20,672 nucleotides of DNA from Oscillospiraceae bacterium (GCA_016302225.1 JAEDOB010000008.1:1-20672); one strand, 5' to 3'. Counted from the stretch's first letter, positions 7,656-15,884 are shown. The notes: generated by a model not told the origin, from the letters alone. A program made the numbers and translations.

Positions 7656-8335
7656 TATCTTCTTCTCCTTGACAGAAGTATCAGACGAAGAAGTGTGAGA
7701 AGCGAGGATAACAGCGCAGCAACATAGGTCATAGCCGCAGCGGAAAGCACCTTTTTAGCCTTTCCAAGCTCCTCGGGATACAAAATTCCCTGATTGTCCA
7801 ATGCCTTTAACGCACGGGAGCTTGCGTTGAATTCCACGGGAAGTGTGATCAGCTGCAGAAGAACAACAGCAACAAAAGCGAAAATTCCCGCCGTAATAAG
7901 CGGCTTAAAGGAAAAGAAAAGTCCCAGCAGCACCAACGGCATAGAAAGTGATGAACCGATCTTTGAAACAGGTATAACAGCCATTCTTGCCTTTATCGGA
8001 GCATATTCCTGCGAATGCTGAACAGCGTGTCCCGCTTCATGCGCCGCAACTCCGATAGCTGCGATAGAAGTACTTCCGTACACAGACTGGGAGAGTCTGA
8101 TAACATTGGCCGTCGGGTCATAATGGTCGGTCAGTTCACCCGAAATAGCTTCAATGCCCACGTTATAAAGTCCGTTTTCATCAAGTATAGCTCTTGCGGC
8201 ATCTGCACCTGTTACACCTTTTGTGCTTGTTTCTTTACTGTATTTTGAGAAATTGCTTTTGACCATGCTGTCAGCGATAAGTGCGAAAATTATCGCAGGT
8301 ATCATTATAAGGTAGGTGGGATCATACCACAGCAT
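7655..8335 (-). CDS. yugP: YugP-family membrane zinc metallopeptidase
   Basis: An integral-membrane peptidase of the PF04298 (Zn_peptidase_2, YugP) type, whose substrates are not well defined. It has 226 residues from the ATG at 8335, which has AAGGAG 8 bases upstream; a GTG 9 bases further on is too close to that site. A membrane segment lies at about 7-22. The zinc motif is HEAGH (99-103) in the setting AAHEAGHAVQH. Two or more hydrophobic segments follow (about 125-165 and 200-220), and the protein ends in a basic LSRRRR tail. The conserved mid-region GVTGADAARAIL and the EFNASSRAL segment after the membrane helices also fit the family. In Bacillus yugP is elsewhere; a place between fmt and rsmB is a clostridial arrangement (from memory). 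Confidence 0.9.
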   Translation of the reverse strand: MLWYDPTYLIMIPAIIFALIADSMVKSNFSKYSKETSTKGVTGADAARAILDENGLYNVGIEAISGELTDHYDPTANVIRLSQSVYGSTSIAAIGVAAHEAGHAVQHSQEYAPIKARMAVIPVSKIGSSLSMPLVLLGLFFSFKPLITAGIFAFVAVVLLQLITLPVEFNASSRALKALDNQGILYPEELGKAKKVLSAAAMTYVAALLSSLLTLLRLILLSRRRR

Positions 8336-8355
8336 AAGCAGCACTCCTTTTATAA

Positions 8356-9306
8356 TTATTCATTCTGAGATGATTTGAGTATCATGCCCTTTTCAATTTT
8401 AAAGCCGCGCAGAAAATCGGCGGTTTTAAGACGCTTTCCGCCTTCGCCCTGAACTTCTGTAAGCTTTACACCGTTCCCATCGCCGCAAGCCACTGTAAAG
8501 TTATCGGCGTTTACAATCTCACCGGGTGCTCCGCTTACGCCCTTTACAAGCTCCGAGTGGAATATTTTCAGACGTTTTCCGCATAAATATGCAGCTGCAC
8601 AGGGTGATGCAGACAGCCCTCTGATATGGTTATGAACCTGTTCAGCAGGCAGCGAAAAATCTGTAAAGCTCATTGACTTGTCAATCTTAGCCGCATGGCA
8701 GGACTGACTGTCGTCCTGCTTTTCGTAAACCGCAGTACCGTTTTTCAGTGCCTCAATGGTTCTGACTATCAGCTCGGCACCAAGCTGGGAGAGTCTGTCA
8801 TGAAGCTCCGAAGCAGTTTCGTTTTCGCCTATCTTAACGGAAAGCTTCATCATCATATCGCCTGTGTCGATGCCGTCAGCCATTCGCATAGCAGTAACGC
8901 CTGTTTCGGTTTCCCCGTCAAGGATAACACGCTGAATTGGTGCGGCACCTCTGTACCTGGGAAGAAGTGAAGCGTGAATATTCACGCAGCCGAATTTGGG
9001 AATGTCCAATATGGACTGAGGAAGTATCTGCCCGTAAGCCGCAACAACTATAAGGTCGGGAGCCAGCTCTCTTATCAATGCTTCGGCAGCTGCACCTTCT
9101 TCGCCCTTTCTCAGGCTGAGGGGCTGATATACGGGAATATTGTGTGACAAGGCACATTCCTTTACAGGTGTAGGCAGCAGCTTGAAACCCCTTCCCTTTG
9201 GCTTATCAGGCTGTGTAAATACTGCCTGAACATTTTCGCCGCTGCTGATAATGGCATTTAAGGGCGGAACGGCAAAATCAGGAGTTCCCATGTAGATTAT
9301 ATTCAA
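8356..9306 (-). CDS. fmt: Methionyl-tRNA formyltransferase
   Basis: Fmt formylates the initiator Met-tRNA from 10-formyltetrahydrofolate. It has 316 residues. The protein begins MNIIYMGTPDFAVPPL, the typical N-terminus, so the TTG at 9306 is accepted as the start; AAGGAG lies 8 bases before it. The formyltransferase core has Asn109 and His111 in VNIHASLLPRYRGAAPIQ (SLLP loop) and MADGIDTGDM (about 142-151) with the catalytic Asp. A C-terminal OB-fold tRNA-binding domain follows (about 205-316). It is 13 bases downstream of def, whose product removes the formyl group this enzyme adds. Confidence 0.96.
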   Translation of the reverse strand: MNIIYMGTPDFAVPPLNAIISSGENVQAVFTQPDKPKGRGFKLLPTPVKECALSHNIPVYQPLSLRKGEEGAAAEALIRELAPDLIVVAAYGQILPQSILDIPKFGCVNIHASLLPRYRGAAPIQRVILDGETETGVTAMRMADGIDTGDMMMKLSVKIGENETASELHDRLSQLGAELIVRTIEALKNGTAVYEKQDDSQSCHAAKIDKSMSFTDFSLPAEQVHNHIRGLSASPCAAAYLCGKRLKIFHSELVKGVSGAPGEIVNADNFTVACGDGNGVKLTEVQGEGGKRLKTADFLRGFKIEKGMILKSSQNE

Positions 9307-9319
9307 CAGTACCGCTCCT

Positions 9320-9784
9320 TTACTTCAGATCCTTTGGGTCAACACGTTCTTCGATTATTTCGGTAAACAAATGTCCGTCCAGATGGTCAAGCTCGTGACA
9401 GAACGCCTTCGCCAGCAGGTCCTTGCCTTTATATGTTTTGAGTTCACCGTTACGGTCATATGCTTCAACGGTAACTACCTTGGGACGAGTCGTATATCCC
9501 CAATCATCGGGACAGGACAGACAGCCCTCAACGGTGTATTGTCTGCCCGATTTTGATTTTATCTTAGGATTTACAAGCTCGATAAGTCCCTCTCCGACGT
9601 CGATAACAACAACTCTCCTGAGCATTCCGACCTGCGGTGCAGCCAGACCGACTCCACCCGATTTTGCTAAGGTTTCAGCCATATCGTCGATCAGCTGAGC
9701 AAGTCTGTCATCAAATTTTTCAACAGGGCGGCATACCTTGTTCAGAATTGGGTCGCCCTTCTTAACAATATTTCTAAGTGCCAT
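9320..9784 (-). CDS. def: Peptide deformylase
   Basis: A metal-dependent hydrolase that removes the formyl group from the first Met of new proteins. The protein has 154 residues, which fits the short type. All three family motifs are present: GVGLAAPQ (44-51), EGCLS (86-90, with metal ligand C88) and HELDH (130-134, ligands His130 and His134 and catalytic Glu131). The third motif has H in place of the usual Q of QExDH; a His at this position occurs in many clostridial enzymes. The start is ATG at 9784, with GGAGG 8 bases upstream and 15 bases after priA. Confidence 0.96.
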   Translation of the reverse strand: MALRNIVKKGDPILNKVCRPVEKFDDRLAQLIDDMAETLAKSGGVGLAAPQVGMLRRVVVIDVGEGLIELVNPKIKSKSGRQYTVEGCLSCPDDWGYTTRPKVVTVEAYDRNGELKTYKGKDLLAKAFCHELDHLDGHLFTEIIEERVDPKDLK

Positions 9785-9799
9785 TTGTAAAACCTCCGT

Positions 9800-12271
9800 T
9801 TACAGTCCGATTTCGCCGTTAATGTCCAGCGATGTTATTACTCTGGCAAATTCTTTAAGTGTAAAGGTTTCTAACCATACACTCTCTATGTAACTGCGGA
9901 AAGCCGCATTGTTTTTGCATTTTATGATAATTCTGTATCTGTACTTCCCTTTTATTTTTTCAAGAACGCATCTTGACGGTCCTATTACTCTTATTGGCAT
10001 CTTAGTTTCAAGTGCGTTGAATTTTTCCTGCATAAGCTTCAGAAATAATTTTGAAGCTTCATCAGCTCGGGAATCTATTATGGAAGAAAATGTAACTGTG
10101 CAAATATCACAGAACGGCGGATAGATCAGAGCCTTTCTGAGTGCTGTTTCCTCGCTGTAAAAGCTGTCGTAATCCTGTAAAGCTGCAAGATTTAACACAT
10201 AGTGCTCGGGCGAATAGGTCTGAAGGTATGCCCTACCTCTCATTTCTCCCCGTCCGCACCGTCCGACGACCTGCGTTATCAGCGAAAATGTGCGCTCATA
10301 GCTTCTGAAATCTCCTGCATAAAGTGCCTTATCCACCGACAGAACGCCAACCAGCGTTACTTTCGGAAAATCCAGCCCCTTTGAGATCATTTGAGTTCCT
10401 ATCATAATGTCATATTCGCCGTTCTCAAAGGCTTTGAAATTTTTGTCGTAGGCATACCTGGAGGCTGTTGTATCGGCGTCCATTCGAAGAATTCTTGCCT
10501 GCGGAAATAGCAGAGAAAGTTCGTCCTCAACCTTCTGCGTACCATAACCGGAATGCTTTAGTATCTTGCTGCCGCATTTACTGCAAACCCCTGTGAAATC
10601 TCTGGAATATCCGCAGTAATGGCACATCACACGGTTATTTGCCTTGTGATATGTCAGCGGGATACTGCATTCGGGACAGCTTTCGGTTTCATGGCAATCG
10701 CAGCAGGTCAGCACGGTATCAAATCCACGCCTGTTAAGCAGAAGGATCGACTGCTGATCGTGCTCCAGATTATATTGCATCTCCCTTGCCAGCTTTTCGC
10801 TGAAAACACTGTTGTTGCCGTTTCGAAGCTCTTGATTTAAATCAATTATCTCCACATCGGGCAGCGGGTTTTGGGAGTATCTGTTTTTCAACGTAAAAAG
10901 ATGATATTTCCCTGTTTCGGCGGCACGCATACTCTCGATGGACGGTGTTGCCGAAGCCATGAGCAGTGCCGCATTATGGGTAACACACCTTTTTTTGGCG
11001 ATCTCTCTTGCGTGATATTTGGGTGATGACTCGGATTTATAGGTGCGTTCGCCCTCCTCGTCCATAATTATCAGACCAATGTCGGAAAGCGGTGAAAAAA
11101 CCGCACTTCTTGTGCCGATGACTATCCTCACATCTCCGGATTTGATACGTTTATATTCATTCAGCCGCTGCGACAGCGAAAGCCCGCTGTGAACTACGGA
11201 AACTATCTTTCCGAAGAGCGAGATAAACCGCTGCTGTATCTGCGGTGTAAGGGAGATCTCGGGGATAAGCAGAATGGCATTTTTTCCATTTTCTATTGTA
11301 TGCTGAATAAGCTTGACAAATACGAGAGTTTTTCCGCTCCCCGTAACTCCGTAAAGCAGCGACGCACTGGGTTTTCCGCTGTCTATAAGCTTGGAAATAC
11401 CGTCGTAAGCAGCCTGCTGCTCCTCCGACAGCACAATATCCGCTACATTGGATTTTACCTCAGCTTTCGGAACGGTGATATTCTCATATTCGTAATCTGT
11501 GAGAACGCCTTTTTTTATCATACCCGAAACGGCAGCCGACGAAAATCCGCAGATATAACACAGCTCCTTTACCGAAGCCGAGTTGTTTTCTTTAAGGAAT
11601 TTTACGGCAATCTCCTGCTTTCGGGTAATGTTGTACGCCTGTTCATCGGCAAGAAATTCATCGGAAAGTCTGACCATGCGGACGGTTTCATTTTTGACCT
11701 TCTGCTTGACCTGATTTATTTCCGTGATAAATCCCTTGTCAATAAGCGATTTGATGTACTGTTTATCAGAGGTGCCAAGAAAGCTTTCAAGCATACCGTC
11801 AACATCTCTTTTCAGCTTTGAGGAACAGAGAATTTTGTATATCTCATTTTCCCTTTCATCAAGCTGAACCGATTTGGGTGCCTTTGACGGCGTCACCACG
11901 GAATATTTCTGCGAAATGCGAAGTGACATTCCGGAGGGGATTATCGTGTGAAATGCTTCAAAATAAGTGCAAAGCGTAGTTGACCTCAGCCAGCAGAGCA
12001 GTTCAAACATTTCACCGTCAAGAACGGGTTCCTTGTCCTCAACTGAAATGACAGGCTTGAACCTGCAGAGTGTTTCCGTATCTTCGGAATAGGATATGTC
12101 CATTACAAGCGCTATCTTCTTTTGATTTCCTCGCCCGAACGGGACAGTTATTCTGACACCCTTCTGCACATACTGCTCCATATCCTGCGGCACTGTATAG
12201 CTGTAAAGCTTGTCATAACCATATGAAGCGCCGCTGACAGCTGCGGCAGCGATCATTCTTTTTGCACTCAC
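9800..12271 (-). CDS. priA: PriA, replication restart helicase
   Basis: PriA is a 3'-5' superfamily 2 helicase that loads the replisome at stalled forks. The protein has 823 residues. An N-terminal 3'-DNA-binding and winged-helix region (about 1-270) is followed by Walker A GVTGSGKT (308-315), PEISLTPQ (337-344) and the Walker B box DEEGERTYK (404-412). Four CxxC pairs bind two zinc ions (C523/C526, C532/C535, C550/C553, C563/C566). MDADTT, IGTQMISKGLDFP and QVVGRCGRG form helicase motifs IV-VI. The Walker B box has Gly where DEEH is usual (see findings). The start is taken as GTG at 12271; the ribosome binding site is weak and an ATG five codons on is possible. The coaBC gene often found before priA is missing. 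Confidence 0.95.
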   Translation of the reverse strand: MSAKRMIAAAAVSGASYGYDKLYSYTVPQDMEQYVQKGVRITVPFGRGNQKKIALVMDISYSEDTETLCRFKPVISVEDKEPVLDGEMFELLCWLRSTTLCTYFEAFHTIIPSGMSLRISQKYSVVTPSKAPKSVQLDERENEIYKILCSSKLKRDVDGMLESFLGTSDKQYIKSLIDKGFITEINQVKQKVKNETVRMVRLSDEFLADEQAYNITRKQEIAVKFLKENNSASVKELCYICGFSSAAVSGMIKKGVLTDYEYENITVPKAEVKSNVADIVLSEEQQAAYDGISKLIDSGKPSASLLYGVTGSGKTLVFVKLIQHTIENGKNAILLIPEISLTPQIQQRFISLFGKIVSVVHSGLSLSQRLNEYKRIKSGDVRIVIGTRSAVFSPLSDIGLIIMDEEGERTYKSESSPKYHAREIAKKRCVTHNAALLMASATPSIESMRAAETGKYHLFTLKNRYSQNPLPDVEIIDLNQELRNGNNSVFSEKLAREMQYNLEHDQQSILLLNRRGFDTVLTCCDCHETESCPECSIPLTYHKANNRVMCHYCGYSRDFTGVCSKCGSKILKHSGYGTQKVEDELSLLFPQARILRMDADTTASRYAYDKNFKAFENGEYDIMIGTQMISKGLDFPKVTLVGVLSVDKALYAGDFRSYERTFSLITQVVGRCGRGEMRGRAYLQTYSPEHYVLNLAALQDYDSFYSEETALRKALIYPPFCDICTVTFSSIIDSRADEASKLFLKLMQEKFNALETKMPIRVIGPSRCVLEKIKGKYRYRIIIKCKNNAAFRSYIESVWLETFTLKEFARVITSLDINGEIGL

Positions 12272-12302
12272 AGTATGAAGCCCACTTTCCGATAATTATG
12301 GT

Positions 12303-12521
12303 TTATTCTGTCTTTCCGCCTTTGAGAGAGGGATCCTCAACAATCAAATATTTTCTGGCTGCGAATTCCTCAACTGCTGTTTTTACGGGCTTCTGTTCGA
12401 GTACCATACCGTTTTCGTACAGCTCCTCGGTTATCTGTCTTGCTCTCTTTGCAACGCCGATAACTACGGAATAGCTGCTTTCATTTTTTGTTGTGATCTG
12501 GGAAATTGCGGGTCTAAGCAT
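12303..12521 (-). CDS. rpoZ: RNA polymerase omega subunit
   Basis: Omega helps RNA polymerase assembly by clamping the beta-prime subunit. The protein has 72 residues. It begins MLRPAISQI, then SYSVVIGVAKRARQI, which is the conserved core of the family. The stretch KPVKTAVEEFAARKY follows, and the tail is Lys- and Glu-rich. The start chosen is ATG at 12521, with GAGGTG (inside the end of gmk) at normal spacing; it overlaps the gmk stop by 8 bases. A start five codons earlier would lie further inside gmk and lacks support. Confidence 0.93.
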   Translation of the reverse strand: MLRPAISQITTKNESSYSVVIGVAKRARQITEELYENGMVLEQKPVKTAVEEFAARKYLIVEDPSLKGGKTE

Positions 12522-13119
12522 TTTCAAGCACCTCATTAATTAAATATTCAGCCCTTTTGCGGGTCATTTTTTCTGCGTTAATAATTGAAATAAGGTCAGC
12601 GATGGCCTTTTCAAGCTCACCGTTTACCATTATGTAGTTGTATTTATTTGCAAGCTTTATCTCGGAAATTGCCTGTGCAATACGCTTTTCTATGACGTCC
12701 TCAGACTCAGTTCCTCGCTTGTTAAGACGGCGTCTGAGCTCCTTGACAGATGGCGGCATAATGAACACAAATACCGCTTCGGGGCAGGTTTCCATTACCT
12801 TCAAGGCACCCTGAACTTCAATTTCCAGGATAACGTCCTTGCCGTTTTCAAGATTTTTCATTACCTGTTCTTTCGGGGTACCGTAATAGTTTCCGCAGTA
12901 GAAAGCGTGCTCCAGCATACCGTCATTGTTTATGAGCTCCTCAAATTTTTCCTTTGTAAGAAAACTATAATTTACTCCGTCAACTTCACCCGGACGCGGA
13001 GCTCGGGTAGTAGCCGACACGGAATAATAGAAATTGCCGCTTTTCAGCACTTCTGCAAGAATAGTACCCTTTCCGCAGCCTGACGGGCCCGAAACAACAA
13101 TAAGCAGACCTTTATTCAT
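12514..13119 (-). CDS. gmk: Guanylate kinase
   Basis: Gmk phosphorylates GMP to GDP with ATP. The protein has 201 residues, normal for the family. It begins MNKGLLIVVSGPSGCGKGT, with the P-loop at 11-18. The GMP-binding lid region follows with SATTRAPRPGEVDGVNYSF, then EHAFYCGNYYGT, VILEIEVQGA and FIMPPS. The start is ATG at 13119, overlapping the remA stop by 8 bases, with AGGAGG 9 bases upstream inside remA. The frame stays open 26 codons upstream, but that part lies in remA and lacks family similarity. The remA-gmk-rpoZ order is conserved in Firmicutes. Confidence 0.96.
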   Translation of the reverse strand: MNKGLLIVVSGPSGCGKGTILAEVLKSGNFYYSVSATTRAPRPGEVDGVNYSFLTKEKFEELINNDGMLEHAFYCGNYYGTPKEQVMKNLENGKDVILEIEVQGALKVMETCPEAVFVFIMPPSVKELRRRLNKRGTESEDVIEKRIAQAISEIKLANKYNYIMVNGELEKAIADLISIINAEKMTRKRAEYLINEVLENA

Positions 13120-13369
13120 CGTCCTCACCCTCCTCATTATTATCAAGACGTCCCGCAACCGTTTCCGGCTGTATAGCTGAGAGAATAACATGGTCACTGT
13201 CCATTATGATAACAGCTCTCGTTCTTCTTCCGTAGGTGGCGTCGATCAGAACGCTTTTATCCTTAGCCTCCTGAATGATTCGCTTTATAGGCGCAGATTC
13301 GGGGCTGACTATCGCAATAAGTCTTGAAGCGGAGATCATATTTCCGAAGCCAATGTTGATAAGTTTCAT
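13112..13369 (-). CDS. remA: RemA/DUF370 family DNA-binding regulator
   Basis: RemA in Bacillus activates biofilm matrix and osmoprotection genes by wrapping DNA as a ring-shaped oligomer. The 85-residue protein begins MKLINIGFGNMISASRLIAIV, matching the family closely. It has the basic segment DATYGRRTRAVIIMDS with the paired Arg residues that bind DNA in this family, and VILSAIQPETVAGRL. An acidic tail (NNEEGEDDE) ends the protein. The start is ATG at 13369 with AAGGAG 8 bases before. Whether it controls matrix genes here is unknown, since many anaerobes keep remA without the Bacillus target operons. Confidence 0.93.
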   Translation of the reverse strand: MKLINIGFGNMISASRLIAIVSPESAPIKRIIQEAKDKSVLIDATYGRRTRAVIIMDSDHVILSAIQPETVAGRLDNNEEGEDDE

Positions 13370-13380
13370 TTCAATGCTCC

Positions 13381-14259
13381 TTATTCAATATTCTGAATTT
13401 GCTCGCGGATCTTTTCAATTTCGGACTTCATTTCGATAACGGTTTTGGTTATCTCCAGCCCCTGACATTTGGAACCTATGGTATTTGCCTCACGGTTGAA
13501 TTCCTGAATGAGAAAATCCAGCTTTCTTCCGATGGCATTGTCCCCCGAAAGCATTTCCCTGCACTGAGAGATGTGACTTTTAAGGCGGACAGTTTCTTCA
13601 TCAACAGCGGTCTTTTCGGAAAAAATCGCCGCTTCGGAAACTATCCTCTGTTCGTCAACGGAAGTGTTTCCGAGAATTTCCATCATTCTTTCCGTAAGGC
13701 GTGTGCGGTATGCTTCCGTTATCTTCGGAGATTCGGCTTCTACCATTGCAACCATTTTTTCAATATTGTCAAGCTTTTCGCAGACATCGGCGACCATTCG
13801 CCTGCCTTCATTTTCACGCATGGCAATAAAATCGTCAAGAGCTGTCTGTGCAGCCGTGCGGACACATTCCCAGACGGCTTCTTCATCGTCAACAGCCTTT
13901 CTGATATTGAAAACATCGGGCAGACGCATAAGGTTTGACAGGCTCAGGTCGTCATTCAGCATCAGCTTTTTATTGGCTTCTCTGAGAGCGTTCACATAAC
14001 CCTCGGCTACGCTTTCATTTACTTCAATGACGGCATCGGCACCGCCTACGCTGTAAATGGAAAGACTGACCTCCACCTTGCCCCTGGAAATACTTCCCTG
14101 AAAGAAGCTTTTCAGCTTATCCTCAAGATAACCGTAAGAACGGGGAATTTTCGCAGTAAAATCAAAAAAGCGATGATTTACCGAGCGTATCTCCAGCAGA
14201 ATATCATATCCGCCGATAACGTGCTGACATCTCCCGTAACCGGTCATACTTCTAATCAA
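13381..14259 (-). CDS. yicC: YicC/YloC-family endoribonuclease
   Basis: YicC proteins are a recently recognised RNase family (YloC in Bacillus). The protein has 292 residues. It begins MIRSMTGYGR, the hallmark N-terminus, so the TTG at 14259 is accepted as the start; GAGG sits 7 bases upstream. The C-terminal DUF1732 part carries EFNREANTIGSK and a Glu/Lys-rich helix (GLEITKTVIEMKSEIEKIREQ), also diagnostic. The middle is a long coiled, charged helical region. It is the first gene of the long run, about 55 bases downstream of a strong promoter, and heads the same cluster in Bacillus. Confidence 0.93.
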   Translation of the reverse strand: MIRSMTGYGRCQHVIGGYDILLEIRSVNHRFFDFTAKIPRSYGYLEDKLKSFFQGSISRGKVEVSLSIYSVGGADAVIEVNESVAEGYVNALREANKKLMLNDDLSLSNLMRLPDVFNIRKAVDDEEAVWECVRTAAQTALDDFIAMRENEGRRMVADVCEKLDNIEKMVAMVEAESPKITEAYRTRLTERMMEILGNTSVDEQRIVSEAAIFSEKTAVDEETVRLKSHISQCREMLSGDNAIGRKLDFLIQEFNREANTIGSKCQGLEITKTVIEMKSEIEKIREQIQNIE

Positions 14260-14281
14260 TATTATCCCTCATTCCGCATTA

Positions 14282-14294
14282 CCGCATACTGCGG
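14282..14294 (-). other. Small GC-rich hairpin in the yicC leader
   Basis: CCGCA (14282-14286) pairs with TGCGG (14290-14294) around a three-base loop. This gives the only GC-rich hairpin in an AT-rich leader, between the promoter and the yicC ribosome binding site. A third copy of CCGCA at 14274-14278 could compete for pairing. The function is unknown. Confidence 0.3.
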
Positions 14295-14312
14295 CAATCA
14301 TAATCAATATTT

Positions 14313-14341
14313 ATTATAACATTTTTCACGTATAAATGCAA
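14313..14341 (-). promoter_or_regulatory. Sigma-A-type promoter for the yicC-to-spoVM gene run
   Basis: On the minus strand TTGCAT (14336-14341) and TATAAT (14313-14318) are separated by exactly 17 bases (14319-14335), in AT-rich DNA. The -10 is a perfect consensus and the -35 matches 4 of 6. The expected start point is near 14306, leaving a leader of about 45 bases before the yicC TTG. Confidence 0.8.
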
Positions 14342-14357
14342 GTGTATTTTACAAAAA

Positions 14358-14387
14358 ATTATAGCCGATACGCCAAAAATCTGATAA
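14358..14387 (-). promoter_or_regulatory. Possible second, upstream promoter for yicC
   Basis: On the minus strand a perfect TATAAT (14358-14363) is preceded, after 18 bases, by TTATCA (14382-14387), a 4 of 6 match. It lies between the terminator of the upstream carboxylase unit and the stronger promoter at 14313-14341, so both would serve yicC. Confidence 0.35.
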
Positions 14388-14420
14388 ATAAACGTGGATT
14401 TATTAAATAATATAACAAAA

Positions 14421-14455
14421 AGCCGCCTTCGGAATTGAGTTTTCCAAAAGCGGCT
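14421..14455 (-). terminator. Rho-independent terminator of the carboxylase unit
   Basis: On the minus strand the RNA folds into a 14-bp stem (14442-14455 with 14421-14434, including two G-U pairs) with a 7-base loop. It begins 13 bases after the TAA of the OadA-like gene and is followed by TTTTGTTATATTATTT. This isolates the carboxylase genes from yicC. Confidence 0.92.
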
Positions 14456-14468
14456 ATCTTAATTTAAA

Positions 14469-15866
14469 TCAAACAGCGTGTATCTTCTTCTCGGGGTCGG
14501 CGTTCTTTCCGTCGATGCCAAACTGAGAGTTTCTGCGCTTTTCAAAGAACTTAGGAGCAACCTTGGGGAACATTGCATAGGTGAGAACGTCCTCGTCCTG
14601 CATAGTCCACTCGGCACATTCCTTGCGCAGAGTGTCCAGCTCGGGAGCGATAAGGTCTGCGGGACGGCAGTCGATAGGCTCTTCGCCCTTGAGAATAAAC
14701 TTTCTGAATTCGGGGTCAATAGGTGTGGGAGTTCTTCCGTATGCACCCTTAATAATGTCCTTGAATTCCTTGGTAACGGTCTTGTAGCGTTCACCCATGA
14801 TTACATTGAACACTGCCTGAGAACCAACGATCTGAGATGTGGGAGTAACCAGAGGAACATTTCCTGCGTCCTTACGAACATTGGGAACTTCCATAAGAAC
14901 CTCTGTAAGCTTGTCCTCCTTGCCTGCCTGCTTGAGCTGTGACAGCAGATTGGACAGCATTCCGCCGGGAACCTGATAAATGAGCGCATTGGGGTCAACC
15001 GCCAGCATCTTGGGGTCAATAAGACCATTGTCGAGATACTTCTTCCTGAGCGTCATAAAGTAATCTCTGATCTCGTTAAGGAGCATAAGGTCAAGGCCTG
15101 TGTCATATTCGGTACCCTGCAGAGCAGCAACTAGCGACTCGGTAGGAGCATGAGATGTACCAAGTGCCAGAGGTGACATAGCGGTATCAATCATATCCGC
15201 ACCGCTTTCAATGCCCTTTAACAGACACATCGAAGCAAGACCGGAGGTATAGTGCGTGTGGATCTGAACAGGGAGCTTAACAGCTGCCTTGATAGCCTTG
15301 ACAAGCTCAGCTGTTCTGTAAGGAGTGAGCAGCGCAGCCATATCCTTCAGGCAGATGGAGTCAGCACCCGCTTCTTCTATCTGCTTTGCATAATTTACGT
15401 AATACTCGGTAGTGAAAACATCGCCTGTCGTGTAAGACATTGCTACCTGAGCGTGTGCGCCCTCCTTTTTAGCTGCCTTGATAGCGGTTTCAAGGTTTCT
15501 GATGTCGTTGAGAGCGTCAAAAATACGGATAATATCCATACCGTTTGCGCAGGTTTTCTGAACGAAATATTCCAGAACATCATCGGCATAGTGACGATAG
15601 CCCAGCATATTCTGACCTCTGAACAGCATCTGCAGCTTGGTATTGGGCATATTTTTTCTGATAATTCTCAGTCTTTCCCAGGGATCCTCGTCGAGGAAAC
15701 GGATACAAGCGTCAAAGGTTGCTCCGCCCCATACCTCGGCTGAATAGTAACCGACCTTGTCCATAGTCTGCAAAATTGGCAGCATTTCATCAATGGACAT
15801 ACGTGTAGCCAACAGCGACTGATGTGCGTCACGAAGGACGGTTTCGGTAATTCCAATCTTAGCCAT
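14469..15866 (-). CDS. oadA: OadA/5S-type pyruvate-oxaloacetate carboxyltransferase subunit
   Basis: This subunit moves CO2 between biotin and pyruvate/oxaloacetate. The protein has 465 residues: the TIM-barrel carboxyltransferase domain plus the conserved carboxylase region, but no attached biotin domain. It begins MAKIGITETVLRDAHQS. The metal site can be read as Asp13, Lys174 (in CLKDM) and the pair His203/His205 (IHTHYTSG). RGQNMLGYRHYADD and SPLALGTSHAPTES are family blocks. The start is ATG at 15866 with AAGGCGG 8 bases upstream; a TTG six codons earlier is unlikely. The same family covers OadA, the 5S subunit of transcarboxylase and pyruvate carboxylase subunit B. The neighbours favour a soluble transcarboxylase or decarboxylase, but the sequence alone does not settle it. 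Confidence 0.9.
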   Translation of the reverse strand: MAKIGITETVLRDAHQSLLATRMSIDEMLPILQTMDKVGYYSAEVWGGATFDACIRFLDEDPWERLRIIRKNMPNTKLQMLFRGQNMLGYRHYADDVLEYFVQKTCANGMDIIRIFDALNDIRNLETAIKAAKKEGAHAQVAMSYTTGDVFTTEYYVNYAKQIEEAGADSICLKDMAALLTPYRTAELVKAIKAAVKLPVQIHTHYTSGLASMCLLKGIESGADMIDTAMSPLALGTSHAPTESLVAALQGTEYDTGLDLMLLNEIRDYFMTLRKKYLDNGLIDPKMLAVDPNALIYQVPGGMLSNLLSQLKQAGKEDKLTEVLMEVPNVRKDAGNVPLVTPTSQIVGSQAVFNVIMGERYKTVTKEFKDIIKGAYGRTPTPIDPEFRKFILKGEEPIDCRPADLIAPELDTLRKECAEWTMQDEDVLTYAMFPKVAPKFFEKRRNSQFGIDGKNADPEKKIHAV

Positions 15867-15884
15867 TTTAAAACCGCCTTTCAA

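Noticed and set aside
11189..11821. Plus-strand 210-codon frame opposite priA
   Set aside because: It is antisense to conserved PriA sequence, and its translation has no family-like motif or supported start.
13120..13197. N-terminal extension of gmk by 26 codons
   Set aside because: The extension lies inside remA and has no guanylate kinase similarity; the ATG at 13119 has a good ribosome binding site and the canonical MNKGLLIVVSGPSG start.
15252..15743. Plus-strand 163-codon frame opposite the OadA-like gene
   Set aside because: It is a complement of conserved metal-site and barrel sequence, with no ribosome binding site.
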